A stretch of 64,000 nucleotides of DNA. It comes from Bactrocera neohumeralis. Lineage: Eukaryota > Arthropoda > Insecta > Diptera > Tephritidae. Under the pieces are notes generated by a model that was not told the DNA's origin, did not search any database, and saw nothing but the letters and a program-made list of their open reading frames with translations. Positions 1 through 12,254 of the stretch are shown here, one piece after another. Every line of letters starts with the position of its first letter. The stretch's first letter is position 1. The stretch covers positions 3,596,001 to 3,660,000 of the forward strand of contig NC_065921.1 in assembly GCF_024586455.1 (NCBI RefSeq). The letters are read 5' to 3'. The translations under genes were made by a program, and so were the position numbers.

Positions 1-557
1 TATATAATTTAGGCTAGCACTCGTTTCGCTAATCTATTTTTAATCGCCAAATTCCATTTGCTGACCAACTAATTCGTGCCAATTTCAACACGAAAAAGTT
101 CGCTACAACTCTGTTCTCAATTTTGCAAAGCCCAAATTGCTCCAATTTCCACGAAAATAACGGCATACAACTAGCAACCGCTCAATGCGCCTAAAAGCAT
201 GCAATTCATTTTCATGTTCCCAAATATGCAAGCATGTAACGCTTTTATTTTCATAAAGTAATATTTTGTCTTCGTTTTTTGCTTTGCTTTACTCGCATCC
301 ATTTCATTCTCCGTGTGTATAAGTGTGTGTGTACGGGTGTTTGCTTACGCGCTACTAAACTTGGCATATTTCAAATTTATCACACTTGGCCTACAGCCAG
401 GCGCAGCACAAATGAAAAACAACAACAACAATATAAACAACAACAACATTTGCAGCAGCCGTTATATGTGCAGAAGCAAGTGAAATATTTATATATATAC
501 TCGTATATATATATACGTATATATGTAGTGGTTAGCCTTTACCGTAAAAACAACAAC
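1..557. other. non-coding, probably dpr intron
   Basis: AT-rich sequence with CAA runs (about 418-450 and 543-561) and a TA-rich tract (490-525). The open frame here is made of simple repeats, and I see no exon. Confidence 0.5.
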
Positions 558-1630
558 AACAAGTAAGGAAGGGCGAAGTTCGGGTGTCACCGAACATTTT
601 ATACTCTCGCATGATAAAGTGATAATCCAGATTTCATTATACGTCATTTACATATTTTTCAAATACCGTATTTTTGTAAAGTTTTATTCCGCTATCATCA
701 TTGGTTCCTAATGTATGTACTCGTATTACACAGAAAAGGCATCAGATGGAATTCAAAATATTGTTATATTGGAAGAAGGCGTGGTTGTGAACCGATTTCA
801 CCTATATTTTGTACATGTCATCAGGGTGTTAAGAAAATATTATATACCGAATTTCATTGAAATCGGTCGAGGAGTTCCTGAGATATGGTTTTTGGTCCAT
901 AAGTGGGCGAGGCCACGCCCATTTTCAATTTTTAAAAAAAGCTTGGGTGCAGCTTCTTTCTGCCACTTCTTCCGTAAAATTTAGTGTTTCTGACGTTTTT
1001 TGTTAGTCGGTTAACGCACTTTTAGTGATTTTGAACATAACCTTTGTATGGGAGGTGGGCGTGGTTATTATCCGATTTCTTCCATTTTTGAACTGTTTAT
1101 GGAAATGCCTGAAGGAAACGGCTCTGTAGAGTTTGGTTGATATAGCTATAGTAGTTTCCGAGATATGTACAAAAAACTTAGTAGGGGGCGGGGCCACGCC
1201 CACTTTTCCAAAAAAATTACGTCCACATATGCCCCTCCTTAATGCGATCCTTTGTGCCAAATTTCACTTTAATATCTTTATTTATGGCTTAGTTATGACA
1301 CTTTATAGGTTTTCGGTTTTCGCCATTTTGTGGGCGTGGCAGTTGGCCGATTTTGCCCATCTTCGAACTTAACCTTCTTATGGAGCCAACAAATACGTGT
1401 ACCAAGTTTCAGCATGATATCTCAATTTTTACTCAAGTTACAGCTTGCACGGACGGACGGACAGACGGACGGACAGACAGACATCCGGATTTCAACTCTA
1501 CTCGTCACCCTGATCACTTTGGTATATATAACCCCATATCTGACTCTTTTAGTTTTAGGACTTACAAACAACCGTTATGTGAACAAAACTATAATACTCT
1601 CCTTAGCAACTTGTTGCGAGAGTATAAAAA
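558..1630 (+). repeat. dispersed repeat with subterminal inverted TATACTCTCGCA motif, copy A
   Basis: It begins at AAGTAAGGAAGGGC and ends with TTGCGAGAGTATAAAA. The near-left TTTTATACTCTCGCA is the reverse complement of that right end. Inside are GACG/GACA-type short repeats (1450-1482) and several copies of a GGGCGTGG-like motif. A second copy in the opposite orientation lies at 40698-41576. No transposase is encoded, so it is non-autonomous. I recognise the sequence type as a common fly repeat but cannot name the family. Confidence 0.75.
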
Positions 1631-2235
1631 GTCGCTAACTGAAAAACGGAAATACAGATATATGTGCATACGAGAGTGTATGTGTGAGCACATGCTTGCA
1701 CTTCGAGCAGCGCCGTTAGTCTGTTCGCATGACTCGCTTAGTCCGTGTATTCCGGCGCAACGTGGAACATAAAAATGCACTTGCTTTGAAGCTCAGCCTG
1801 CATGCATTAGCCGCCGCAGCAAAAGAAAAATATATTTTATTTGTAGTTTGTGCTCTGTATCTACACACTCCTGTTCCATAGTTACTCTACAACATTTGGC
1901 GCAAGTTGCCGGGCGTTGTAAGAATCTGAAGCAGCGACATTTACAAGCTTAAAGTTCAAACCAATAAACACAGGTGCAAACGCAAACAAGTAAAACTGAT
2001 TTATGCTTCAAGATGTGTTTGTTTTTCGGTTTTGGTTTTGGTTAGGTACGAACTCTTTTAATATAAGAAAAGCTGATAGTGTGAAGTGGTGTCCAAATAA
2101 AGAAGTTATATACACATGTACACATATTTAAGCATATGTATTATGTGAATTTTTGAAGTTGATCCGGCAAATAGTTACAAAAACTTGAGCTTATTTTTGA
2201 AAAAAGTTTAACTTTTGTAATCGGTTCCTAAATTC
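1631..2235. other. non-coding, probably dpr intron
   Basis: Unique-looking AT-rich sequence. I see no exon or recognisable element in it. Confidence 0.4.
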
Positions 2236-2724
2236 TTAAGGGATTACATGGGTTTCATCGGTTCATAAAATTCACCTCGTGGCTTATTTAATTATACTAT
2301 TTGTGTTTCAAGAATAAGAAGAAGATATGTGTTTCAAAGACGGCAGTCAAGACTTAACCGATTTTAATGAAAATATTTAAAGGTTGCCGAGCTATAATTA
2401 GCAAAGTCTTGAACGAAGGATTTTTTAAAAACCTCGCAAAATTTTATTAATTGTTATTTTTTAATAAAGAACGTATTGCTCTTATTTTTATGATCCATAC
2501 ATCGTTTAAGAAATTCTGTTGTCTACGTAGAGGCACCTTTTTCCGGGTACCTGCCTGAAATGACTTCGTGATATTTTCCTTTGAAAATTTCCGAAAACCT
2601 TTGCAAAATATTTAACTTTAAAATAAGAAAAAGTTTGAATAAAATATTTATATATTTTATAAGAAAAAAAAAATTATTAAAACTGGGCTGTTTTTTATTC
2701 GACGAGACCCATGTATCCCCTTAA
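2236..2724. mobile_element. TTAA-flanked non-autonomous element (piggyBac-like)
   Basis: The 481-bp body (2240-2720) is flanked by TTAA on both sides. Its ends form an imperfect inverted repeat: left GGGATTACATGGGTTTCATC, right (reverse complement) GGGGATACATGGGTCTCGTC. TTAA duplication is the mark of the piggyBac superfamily. The interior is AT-rich and non-coding. Confidence 0.7.
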
Positions 2725-3040
2725 ATTTATTTTTCTCGAAACTTTCTCCGAAACGGCTGAACCAATCGATTTAAAAACTTCTTTCAACCTTTTTTGACTT
2801 TTTTAATATATTTGTAATTATTGAAAAAACAAGATTTGAAAAACAAAAATTTATTTTTGAAAATAAATTGGTTTCTAACGACTCTGAAATGTAAATTTTT
2901 CACAAAAAATGATTGTGTTTTGGAAACCGCCATTTGGTAAAGAATAAAAACTTTGCTTCCAGTTTTTTTCTGAGCATACCTACATTCGTCTATATTAATA
3001 TATATTAATTTTTATTTTTTTGAATTTGAGATAATTTTTA

Positions 3041-3186
3041 AGCAGAAATATCTTTCTACTGCCAGCCATCTTTTTTCAGAGGTACTACTGGAGATCGGCT
3101 ACTTCATGCAGGGTATCAAGGATTTTCCGAAACGAATCACCGATTATCTAAGTACATTAAATTCTGTAAATGAACTACATTTTTAT
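3041..3186 (+). repeat. dispersed AT-rich repeat, copy 1
   Basis: This stretch matches 37812-37950 in the same orientation: AGCAGAAA, then a CATCTT...TTTTTT segment, then CCTACTGGAGATCRGCTA, then GAATCnnCGnTTATnnA, then AATTnTGTAAATG. It lies directly right of more AT-rich repeat-like DNA (2725-3040). Confidence 0.55.
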
Positions 3187-6100
3187 TTATTTGTTAGATT
3201 AACCAAAAACATAGCTCACTTCTGGGCGCAAATAATATTAAAGTATTTTTAAATGTTTTAGACCACTGCGTCATTTTAGGCACTCACAAGCAAGAAAATT
3301 CATTAAAAATTAAGACACAAACTCTTTGTAACGCTGAATATGTGTCGACTGTCTGGCACGAAGCCTTGCGCGGTCTACGCTCTCTACTAGCAAAAAGGCA
3401 GCAAAAGCCCCCAAAAGCGCCACCAAAATATTTACAAATGCTCGTGCCTTCACATATTTACACATAATGCTTCGCACACATACTCTGACATATGCTCGCG
3501 CGTGTGTTTGTCTTTTTGGGACCAACGAAATATATTCACGAATATTCGCAGAAAAAAACGGAACTTTTACAACTGTCTGAGCGTGTATGCAAAGCAATAT
3601 ATTTCAGACACTGGGCACATGCACATTTCGTACATTTTCACACATACAAATGCATGCATATATTGTGTGGCCACACTGACACACAAGTGCTGGTTGCGAA
3701 GCACCTTGAGCTGCTAGGCTCGTGCGGCGACCGCATTGCTGTAACGGAGTGATAAAAATTTATTGCCACGAATATGTTGATGCATGCGCACATTTTCCCA
3801 TATTTATTGGGTAATTTCTATTTAAGTGGGTCATTACTCTGCCCTGGGCGCAGGCGCGGCGGAGGACACATTTCCACACAAAAAGTTGAAATCAATGTCG
3901 CTGACACAGATCGCTAGTTAAAAGACCGCCAAGTAAACGGGAATGTGTGTCACATTAGAGAATAAATAATTTGGAAATAAATATTTCATTTTTTTTTAAA
4001 TTTCAAATACTTTTAAATTGGCGGTAAAAAGGGAAATAAATTAAATTTAAATTGAATTAAAACAAGAGCGGATTTCAGCTCAACTAAAAACCACAAACTT
4101 CCAACTTCCACAGAAAAAATAATTTTTTCGTTTCACGCTGCGCCATTCAATTCTCATCTGCATTCTATTGGCTTTTTTCCTGCTTTGCGCGCCAATCATT
4201 AATTTTTACTCAGTTCGCCCAACTGTTCTTTTGGCTGTTTGTTCGCAAATTGAGTGGAATTAATTGACAAATCAAGTAAACAAAAATGAATTTGCCAAAG
4301 TCATTTGCACACGTAGCTGGAGCTTTTTTTCTCGTTTCGACGCTCTGCAAACAAAGTGCTCGGTGTGTGTCACTCATACGCCCTGGCAGTCGCTGTTCTA
4401 TTATGCGTAGTAACTTTGTTCTTTGACTTTGCTGTTGTTTGTTGATTGTTGTTGTGCTAGTTGCTGATATAAATGATCGTGGCATCGCATGCAGATTTTG
4501 CGACTGTCAAAATCAATTTGACGCAATAAATTATTAGGTCACATGTGCTGTCGCCAAAAGCTGGCAGTAATGGCAATCAATTGTAGTGAGTGAGTAAAAG
4601 TGGAAGAAGAAAGCAACTGAAAGGAATGGGAATTCATCAATGGAGAATCGAAAAAGGCATGCTTGTTTACACATTGAGCGAAGCATTGAACTATTTTTCT
4701 CTATGGGCTGCATGCTTAGGGTCCATTATCTCATAATCTAATAATCTAATTTTGAAAGGGTCGAAATGTCTCATAATAAAGTCAGATAATTTGCGTTATG
4801 CAAAAATAATTCCAACACCATTGTAACGGCAATCAAAATCTCAAAACGAATTTTCCATCGAAATCTTTTGTTCTCTAAATTTCCCTTCTGCAATCCAATA
4901 TATTCTTCCTGCATTATTCTTTGCCCACACACAAACCGCTGCAATAAATTCAGAACTCCGTTTCGACCGCATTAATTTAATTACCGTTGTGTGCAACTCA
5001 TTTCTATGCAACTCAACAAAACAAACATAAAGGCGAGATAAACTCAAAATCTCGCTGTGGCTTCCGCTGTCAGCAGCGACAGCGCGTTCCGGCAATCAAA
5101 AATTACCAATCAACAACAACAACAAAGTGGGTGAGCGGTCGCTGTGTGTCAAATGCCAGGTGAAGTGAAAAAGTCAGCAAAGCATTGTGGCTGCTTGTGG
5201 CAACGCTGTGGCATGCAGCACACGTCCACGTACCTATAAGCTTGCTAAAAACCCGACCCGAAAATCAGATATAATAAATTCGTTGCGGGGACACTGCCAA
5301 TACAATACACACGCGGATTTATGCATAATGTGTCAGTGTGTGAGTTTTTGCCGTCACACGTCGGTTACGCAGCGTGATTGTGGCAGCAACGTTGTGGCAC
5401 GTGGTGGAGATAACTGTTTGCGGTGCGACGAATTGCGGCACATTGTTGTGATCGCGCAAAAATTATTTCGCTTGCCGCGAAATTGAACGAATACAAAGCG
5501 ACAAACACGAAGGCGAAATATGCGCGTAGCATATCGCAGGGCGCACAGCGTTTTCATGCAAAGATTTGCTAATGCAAATATATACAGGGTGTTTGAGCGC
5601 AAAAATTGCATTTATTTGTATTAATACAGGTGAAATGTGTGGCACAGCGTTGAAAAATGTTGCGTTACTGCGAAAAATGTTTAGCGGCAGTTTCAAATTC
5701 AAGCAGTATATGATAAAATTTTGCTTACAAATCCACTTTTAAGCGCGTATCAAATACAATTTTTAACAAAAATCCAATTCTAAAGCTCCACATTTGAGTT
5801 CCATTGTGTCCCATTTAATACCACACCACAAACGAAGTCGAAAATTCGACAAAACTAACCGCTTTTGTTGACTGGGTGTGCTCAACGCTTTGCAGGTGCA
5901 CCACGGCAGGCGCGTACTCACACTTGTACATGCACACACACGTGCGCGCTCTCATACTCATCACGAGATTTATACCACGTGATATGCGCGCAAGATTTGT
6001 TACACTTGTGGGAAATAATTTGCGAAGCGACAAGCAAAGAACGCTCAACACCGCCAACAATGCATGCGGAATATTGGAAAAACAGATAAAAAGCGAATTT

Positions 6101-7795
6101 ACAGTTACCACAATAATCTCACAATGCGCGTACATCGCTGTCACACGGCAAGCGGTGGTACTGTCGCAGAGCTGTTAAGATTTTAATAAACCTTCAACAT
6201 TTGCAATTAACTTTTTTGCATTTCAATTCACTGGTGCCACATAATTTAGCGAAGCAACGCGTTGCAGGCGTCGTTGCTCTTTGTGTACATCTGTATGTGG
6301 CGGTGTGCGGTTGTCATTTGAGCGCGTCGCAAACCACTTTAAAGCCACTGTGTGGCCTACAGTGCGTACATGTTAATGTGTGTGTGTTTTTTTCTTTGTG
6401 TGAGTATATGTGTTCATTTAGAGAAATGCTTTCCCACCTAATGACACCACTGCTTAACAAAACGGTTTCAATTAAATATGCAGCAGCGGCTCTTTGTGGC
6501 TCCTAAATAAATATGCAATGCATTTGCAGCTTTCGCTCTTATTGCCCATATCCATTTGGTGAAATATTGCCTTTCAACGTTGCTCTGTTGCTTTTAATGA
6601 TCCGCCAGTATAGTATTTAAAAACTTGAACTGTTTAAATAAAATAGTGTGTATATATAAAAAGGGTTTGTATATAGACCCTTTACGAAATTCTAGCTGAT
6701 AATTTTTCAAGTAATTTTGAAACTTTTTTCGAGTTGTGATTTTTGTTCCGCTTTATTGAATATGATAATGATTTTAGCTTAGATCTATTTCGAAAACTGG
6801 TTGAATGTGAAGCAGTCTCATATTTAAAGATATTGAAATATTCCTCTGTAAAAGTAGCTAAGAAAGAAGAGTGTTGTTTTAGAATACCACTAAATACGAA
6901 CTTCACATTATTATATGACACACTTATCCTTTATCTATCGCATCGTTTTAAAGAGAGAGTTGCGGTCTCTTAAAATTCGATTTTTTCTTCCGAAGAATGA
7001 TACTATATATGTTATTAAAGGATTATTTCCACTTTCAAGAAAAAAAACTGTTTTGGGACTTTATTTCAAAAGGCATTTTATTAAAGAAAAAAAGAAAAGT
7101 AGTATATATGAATAAAACAAAATGTAATGTATTTCAATAAAACTAGTTTATAATCCTTGGTGACAGTGATGTAAGAGGCTGTTCTTGCTAATTTCGAGCT
7201 GTTAACAGCAAAATTTTCCTAAGTCAATCGAAATTTTTCATTAATATACATATATAATAGTAATCAATCTACAAGATAATTTCCGAGAAAAGATGTTGGA
7301 TGGTTTGAAAGATTTTCCTACTTAAAATTGTCTCAAATCAAATAACCAAGAAAAAAATTTCAACTATATGGAACAAAACAAAAAAAAAAAATTCTAAACT
7401 CAGCGTGAATTAGAAATTCGAAATTGTTATCAAAATCTTATTCCTCGCTCGTTAATTAACAATATTTATTAATAATAGCTTAGAAGATCTTTTGAAAATT
7501 AAAAGTCGAGCGGCCCAGATGTTAGAGTTAATTGCCATAACGGCTCTGAAAACGCATTTAAAGTTTTAGAGGCAAGCACTAACTTTAGCGACCTTCACAA
7601 GTACGAAATATTCCTTATAAAACTTGATATGACTGATTTGATCAGTCAGTTTGGATGGCAGCTATGTGTCATAATGCTCCAATATTATATTTTCTTGGGA
7701 AGAAAAGCACGTGACGAAAATTTCAGATCGATATCTCAAAAATTGATAGACTAGTTCGTGTATAGACAGACAAACGAATAGACGGACATGTCTGA
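3187..7795. other. non-coding, probably dpr intron
   Basis: A long AT-rich stretch with GT/CA-rich patches (for example 5930-5945 and 6370-6415). Open frames here are short and low in complexity. Near 7590-7790 there is a degraded repeat with the words AATTTCAGATCGATATCTCAA and a GACAGACAAACG tract, related to the repeat at 15284. No exon seen. Confidence 0.4.
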
Positions 7796-7799
7796 ATCA

Positions 7800-8242
7800 A
7801 TATACATTGTGACCAAAACGTACTCGGAAATTTAAAACAAAACGAAAAATATTTAATTATGCTCAACATTTATTTTTTGTCGTCTTCAATGTAATCCCCA
7901 CCTGAAGTAATACACCTATGCCAGCGATTTTTCCAGTATTCTTAACACTTTTCATAAGCACTTTTTGCGATCAGCTCCTTCAGCAAATCTTATTTGATCT
8001 CTTCGATCGACTGAAAACGGATTTCACGGAGTGGCAATTTATATTTGGTGAACAAGAAAAAATCACAAGGAGCAAAAATTGGTGAATACGGTGGTTGATC
8101 GATGTTATTCATTATTTTTTTGGCTTTAAATTCGGTCACAATCATGGCTCGATGCGATGGTGCATTATCATTGTGTAAAATCCATGAATTGTTCTTCCAC
8201 AATTCCGGCCGTTTTCGACGGATATTCTCACACAAATATTTT
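7800..8242 (-). mobile_element. mariner transposase remnant, C-terminal third
   Basis: On the - strand, residues such as SWILHNDNAPSHRAMIVTEF and then QPPYSPIFAPCDFFLF match the second and third catalytic-aspartate regions of mariner transposases. Downstream, CIASGGDY-like residues continue through frame breaks to about 7860. The first catalytic Asp and the DNA-binding half are missing, so this is a 5'-truncated, dead copy. Confidence 0.8.
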
Positions 8243-8479
8243 CCTGATCAACTTTAAATTTTCGAAGAATATAGATATTTTTAAACTACCAAGAAACTTT
8301 AACCCCTTAAAGCATTTATTTACTATGTTATTTTTGAGATTTAACTTGAAAAATATTTCTCAATCCCTTTAAATGCTGGATTTTTCATTTACTATATTTT
8401 CATGAGATTCACACAAAATATTTTCAATATATATACCTTTTTTTAAATGCTGGAAACTTTTCATCGCTTTTGCAAATTC

Positions 8480-8805
8480 TTTAGCTCACACGTTAGATTG
8501 GTTCACATTTACTTTTTGAAGATAATTTCATTTAAATGTTGACCGAACGATATGTCCAATCCACATTGCTGTTCAAAATAAAGTCAAAAAATGCAATTTT
8601 GTGGTTTGTACGCTGGTGGAATCATTGGACCGTCTCCCCGTTTTTGGCATTTCAAAATAATGAGAAACATCTCCACACAGCTCGCGATTCTATGGCCATT
8701 TTGAGGGAAAACTTCGGAGAACAATTCATCTCAAGAAATGGACCCGTAAGTTGGCCACCAAGATCATGCGATTTAACGCCTTTAGACTATTTTTTGTGGG
8801 GCTAG
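8480..8805 (+). mobile_element. Tc1/mariner transposase remnant, same family as 34487-35000
   Basis: It contains ACGTTAGATTGGTTCA and TTTACTTTTTGAAGATAATT, also present in the left terminal repeat at 34487. The frame reads HTARDSMAILRENFGEQFIS, then NGPVSWPPRSCDLTPLDYFLWG, the segment between the last two catalytic residues. It stops at a TAG where the other copy continues (YFLWGYVKSKVY), and then breaks off into a TA-rich tract. The ends are eroded. Confidence 0.75.
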
Positions 8806-10600
8806 CTATATTATTATATACTATATATGTATATATACATATTATATACGAGTATACTATATAAAAATTATAAGTGTGTGGTAAATATGCGGAAGGCATC
8901 ACAAACATTCCGGCCGGCATTTGGTGAATGTGCCACAATGCGGCGTTTGCTCATTTGCATGCGAAGTTTTCATGCCACTGACTGCTTGCGCGCCGCGAAA
9001 GGCGAAAATGCCGCCGATATGCTGCAGATATGTTCGCGGCAAATTGAGAAGTGATTTTTTTCACATCAGCAACAACAATTAATTTCCAACACGACGCAAA
9101 TTGGTTTAAGTGCGTAAGACCGAAATGAAGTTGCGTGAGCCATTAACGGGAGGCGAAAGGAGGCGAAGGGAAAAACAAATTACAATTCAGGCGTTAACTT
9201 ATGAGCGAAGTTAATTAAAATATATATTTTATAGCAATTGTTTGTTTCAGTTTAATTAAAATGGCGGCGCGAGTGAAGGTCATTAAAATATCGATTGGGG
9301 TTACGGACATTTAAATTTTGTAGGATATTTTAAACTTTAATGAATTAATGATTTTTAAGTGATATGTATTTGAGTTAACATGTGCGTATACTGGCCTAAA
9401 CGTTAAGTGAGTTTTTGATGGAAAAGTTACTAATTCAATGCAACGGCTGCGTTTAGGCCACAATAACTTAACATACATTTGAATTAGATAGTTCTTTGAA
9501 CAAAAAAAAAAAACAAAAATATTGATGCAACAGCCAGTCTACACGCTTGAAAAATTGCGGTTCCTTCCTCCAGTCTTCTTGATGGATACATTTCACACTG
9601 GAAACCACAGCTCATGGCCTCCATTTCGCGCTCCCCGCTGTCGCTATAGTCAAATTTGCCATATTCCGCATCACTGACCCACTTAGGAAAAGTAACATCA
9701 AACAAATCGCAAAATCCTTCAACAACATGCCACAGCAACTTTCACTGAAACTTACGATTTTTACGTCACTCACACACTCACACACACACACACATGCACA
9801 GGGTGTTTGTGGCGTGAAAGCTGCCACAGCGCACAAACATTTCTTTCATCCTCTTAACCCATTTCAATAAGCAACAACAACAACTTTTACGTTATAAAAG
9901 CAATACCTGAGTTATTATCATGATAGCATTGCTGCGCATGTGTGTGACGCCTTTCGGCGCACCAAAGCTTTGAGTGTAATCACTTAATGTGTTGTTGTTA
10001 TTGTGATAGAAAAACTTTACAAAACCCTTGGTGGCATTGCTGTGTGGCAATGTGTTGACTTTTTTGTTGCATTTTGCATATATGAAAATAATATATATGT
10101 GTAAGTGTGGGTGAATAGCAGAAAATAGTTGACCGATTTTATTTTCGCTTTGTTCAAAAAAAAAATAAATAAGTTTTTTTCAGCAGAAGCGTAAATATAA
10201 CCTAAGTCACGTGAATGCTTATAACAGTTTATGAAAATAATAAAATATAGGTATGTATGCGTGACCTGCAGTGGCAAAAATGGTTTCTAACTACATAGTT
10301 CAATTCCAGCAAAGAGCATATCTCGACATATCCATATGCAGTTATCGGAGGAGTTGGAGGTCCTATTTCCAATACGATCATCTGATCAAATTTTATCCGG
10401 ACAGGGTTATGTTAACTAAGGCAAAAACCCAATCTTATTCGTGGCTTTGCGAAATTTGTCGGTTTTTCCACGACATGAAAGCTTTATGGCAATATTTTAT
10501 CAGGGGAAAATCATTAATCAACAGGTTGGCTTGAAATATTGTGTTTCTAATAGAATTTTGAGGATTCTTCCAGGTACCGTAACAGCTATAAGGAAATGTT
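8806..10600. other. non-coding, probably dpr intron
   Basis: TA-rich tract at 8806-8870, CA microsatellite at 9768-9796, otherwise unremarkable. Long frames in this stretch do not resemble any protein I know. 10373-10400 shares the words CATCTGATCAAATTTTA and CGGAC with other repeats in the window. Confidence 0.4.
9768..9796 (+). repeat. CA-rich microsatellite
   Basis: CACTCACACACTCACACACACACACA-type run. Confidence 0.85.
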
Positions 10601-10639
10601 CAAAATATCAAGTTTAATAATTATTTTCATGCCACAAAG

Positions 10640-10990
10640 CATTTAGTGAATGTCGTGAAGTTAGCGAAAACCTGTCTCATGCGACTCACCCAACCATCTC
10701 TGTTACCTCCATTGATAACATCGAAAAAGTTTACCAGTAGATCTCAACATCGCTTATGAATCGACTCAACAAAGTTTTGGTTAAAGTTTTGGTTAAAGTT
10801 TTGGCTAATGTTTTGGTTAATGTTTTGGTTAACGTTTTGGTTAAAGTTTTGGTTAAAGTTTTGGTTACAGTTTTGGTTGATGTTTGGGTTAATGCTTTGG
10901 TAAATGTTTTTGATATGAAGAGGTGCAATGCTAGAGAAAGCATAAAGCGTTCGAATACTTTGTTTTGGCTCAGGAGAATATTTTGAGGGC
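10640..10990 (+). mobile_element. mariner-type transposase fragment carrying a 12-bp minisatellite
   Basis: Reading + strand: ECREVSENLSHATHPTISVT, then IDNIEKVYQ, corresponds to the GRExVEDxxRPGRPSTSxTDxNIEKVK linker region of insect mariner transposases. After the tandem array the same reading frame resumes as ALVNVFDMKRCNAR, matching the ILVNVLGMKRVNAR segment of the helix-turn-helix region. One in-frame stop and the expanded repeat show it is dead. Confidence 0.65.
10771..10914 (+). repeat. 12-bp tandem repeat, 12 units (consensus AAAGTTTTGGTT)
   Basis: Twelve adjoining 12-bp units, all variants of AAAGTTTTGGTT / AATGTTTTGGTT; later units (GATGTTTGGGTT, AATGCTTTGGTA, AATGTTTTTGAT) are most divergent. 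Each unit is four codons (KVLV/NVLV), so a 76-codon frame (10756-10986) stays open across the array. Confidence 0.9.
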
Positions 10991-12250
10991 GATAATAAAG
11001 ATACAAATCTCGAATCGAAATACGTAAGATAGCAGGTTTTTTTCAGTCCGGGTGAAATTTGATCAGATGTTATTTCATGTCTATCTAGTTCACACGTTCT
11101 TTGAATAAACCTCGGCTTATATTCTCTAGATACTGAATGGCAGCTCCGACATTTGCAGCGTTTCTGAACCCAAAATAATTTTTTTTACAAGAAAAAAACA
11201 GTTTTCTAACTTCTGTTCTACTTTCAAGAGTCTTCGGAAAAGTTTTTAGTTGCAGTATTAGTACTCGTACTGCAGAATTTCCTGCAGGGCAACAACACAT
11301 ATGCGAACATACGAATACAAGTTGCTTTTCGCTGTGCTACGCCGCTGACATGCGCGCCCAAAACAATCGAGTAACGGCTTTGTGCATTTTCATAGAAGCC
11401 GACGCTGCGCCGACAAGTCTGCAGAGCGCGAGTGTGTGGCAATTTTTCACCTGCGATCGAGTTCATTGAAAAGTGAAAACTGAGCTGAAAGAAAAGCCAC
11501 GGCCCACACGATGCGCCCCCCGTGGGGATATTAAAAATATGAAAAGAGTGCAAAATACACGCTGGCAGTGGAGCAGAACTTAGAAAAGCAGAAAAAAGAG
11601 AAATTAAGCAAATGCCAAAGAGAGCAGAATGAACGAATTGATTTTCACTTACACGCGCCCACACACATACACACATACGCTGAGCAGGTGTTAAGTTGCC
11701 TTACTGGCATATACACCCGCACCTGAACGACCACCCACCCACGTGACTTGGACACGCTACATGAAGTGCAACATAAATTCCAGCAAAAGAGCAAATACTT
11801 GTGTTTCCACATAAAGTTGCAAGACTTTCAGCTCAATTCAGCACCACAGAAGTGTGCACGGCTGAAATAATATTTCTTCTTTAGTTGCTTGTTGCCATTC
11901 CAGCCTTCGCCGCAATCGCCTTAGCTGCGGCTGCTTGAGTGGCGTGCAAGTGGATGGCATTTGCTGGCGAAAGTGCTTGGCGCGCACGCAGTCGGAGGCG
12001 TGTAGAGCTCGGATTTTATGGTGATGCTGTGCGATTGTGTTTTTCTTTTGAGTTTTATTGTTTGCGTGGAAAATAACGCCTTAACGGTGCACAGGATAGT
12101 GTAGAATAAACCAAAGAACATTGTGCACAAACAAATTAAACTAAATAAATGGGACCAACTAAGCGACAGCATTCTTAAGATGCTTTTTCAGGGGGACAGA
12201 GATATAATCTTTTTAGATACTTTAGACATTAAGGTTTTTCGAAGGACCGT
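10991..12250. other. non-coding, probably dpr intron
   Basis: Contains a short piece (11045-11075, CAGTCCGGGTGAAATTTGAT...) shared in reverse complement with 39625-39665. The 150-codon - strand frame at 11224-11676 has no recognisable domain and is judged to be chance. Confidence 0.4.
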
Positions 12251-12254
12251 TTTA

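Noticed and set aside
1440..1490. GGAC/GACA tandem tract as an independent microsatellite
   Set aside because: It is present at the same place in both copies of the dispersed repeat, so it is part of that element.
11224..11676. 150-codon - strand frame
   Set aside because: Composed of GT/CA-rich and AT-rich stretches; no known domain.
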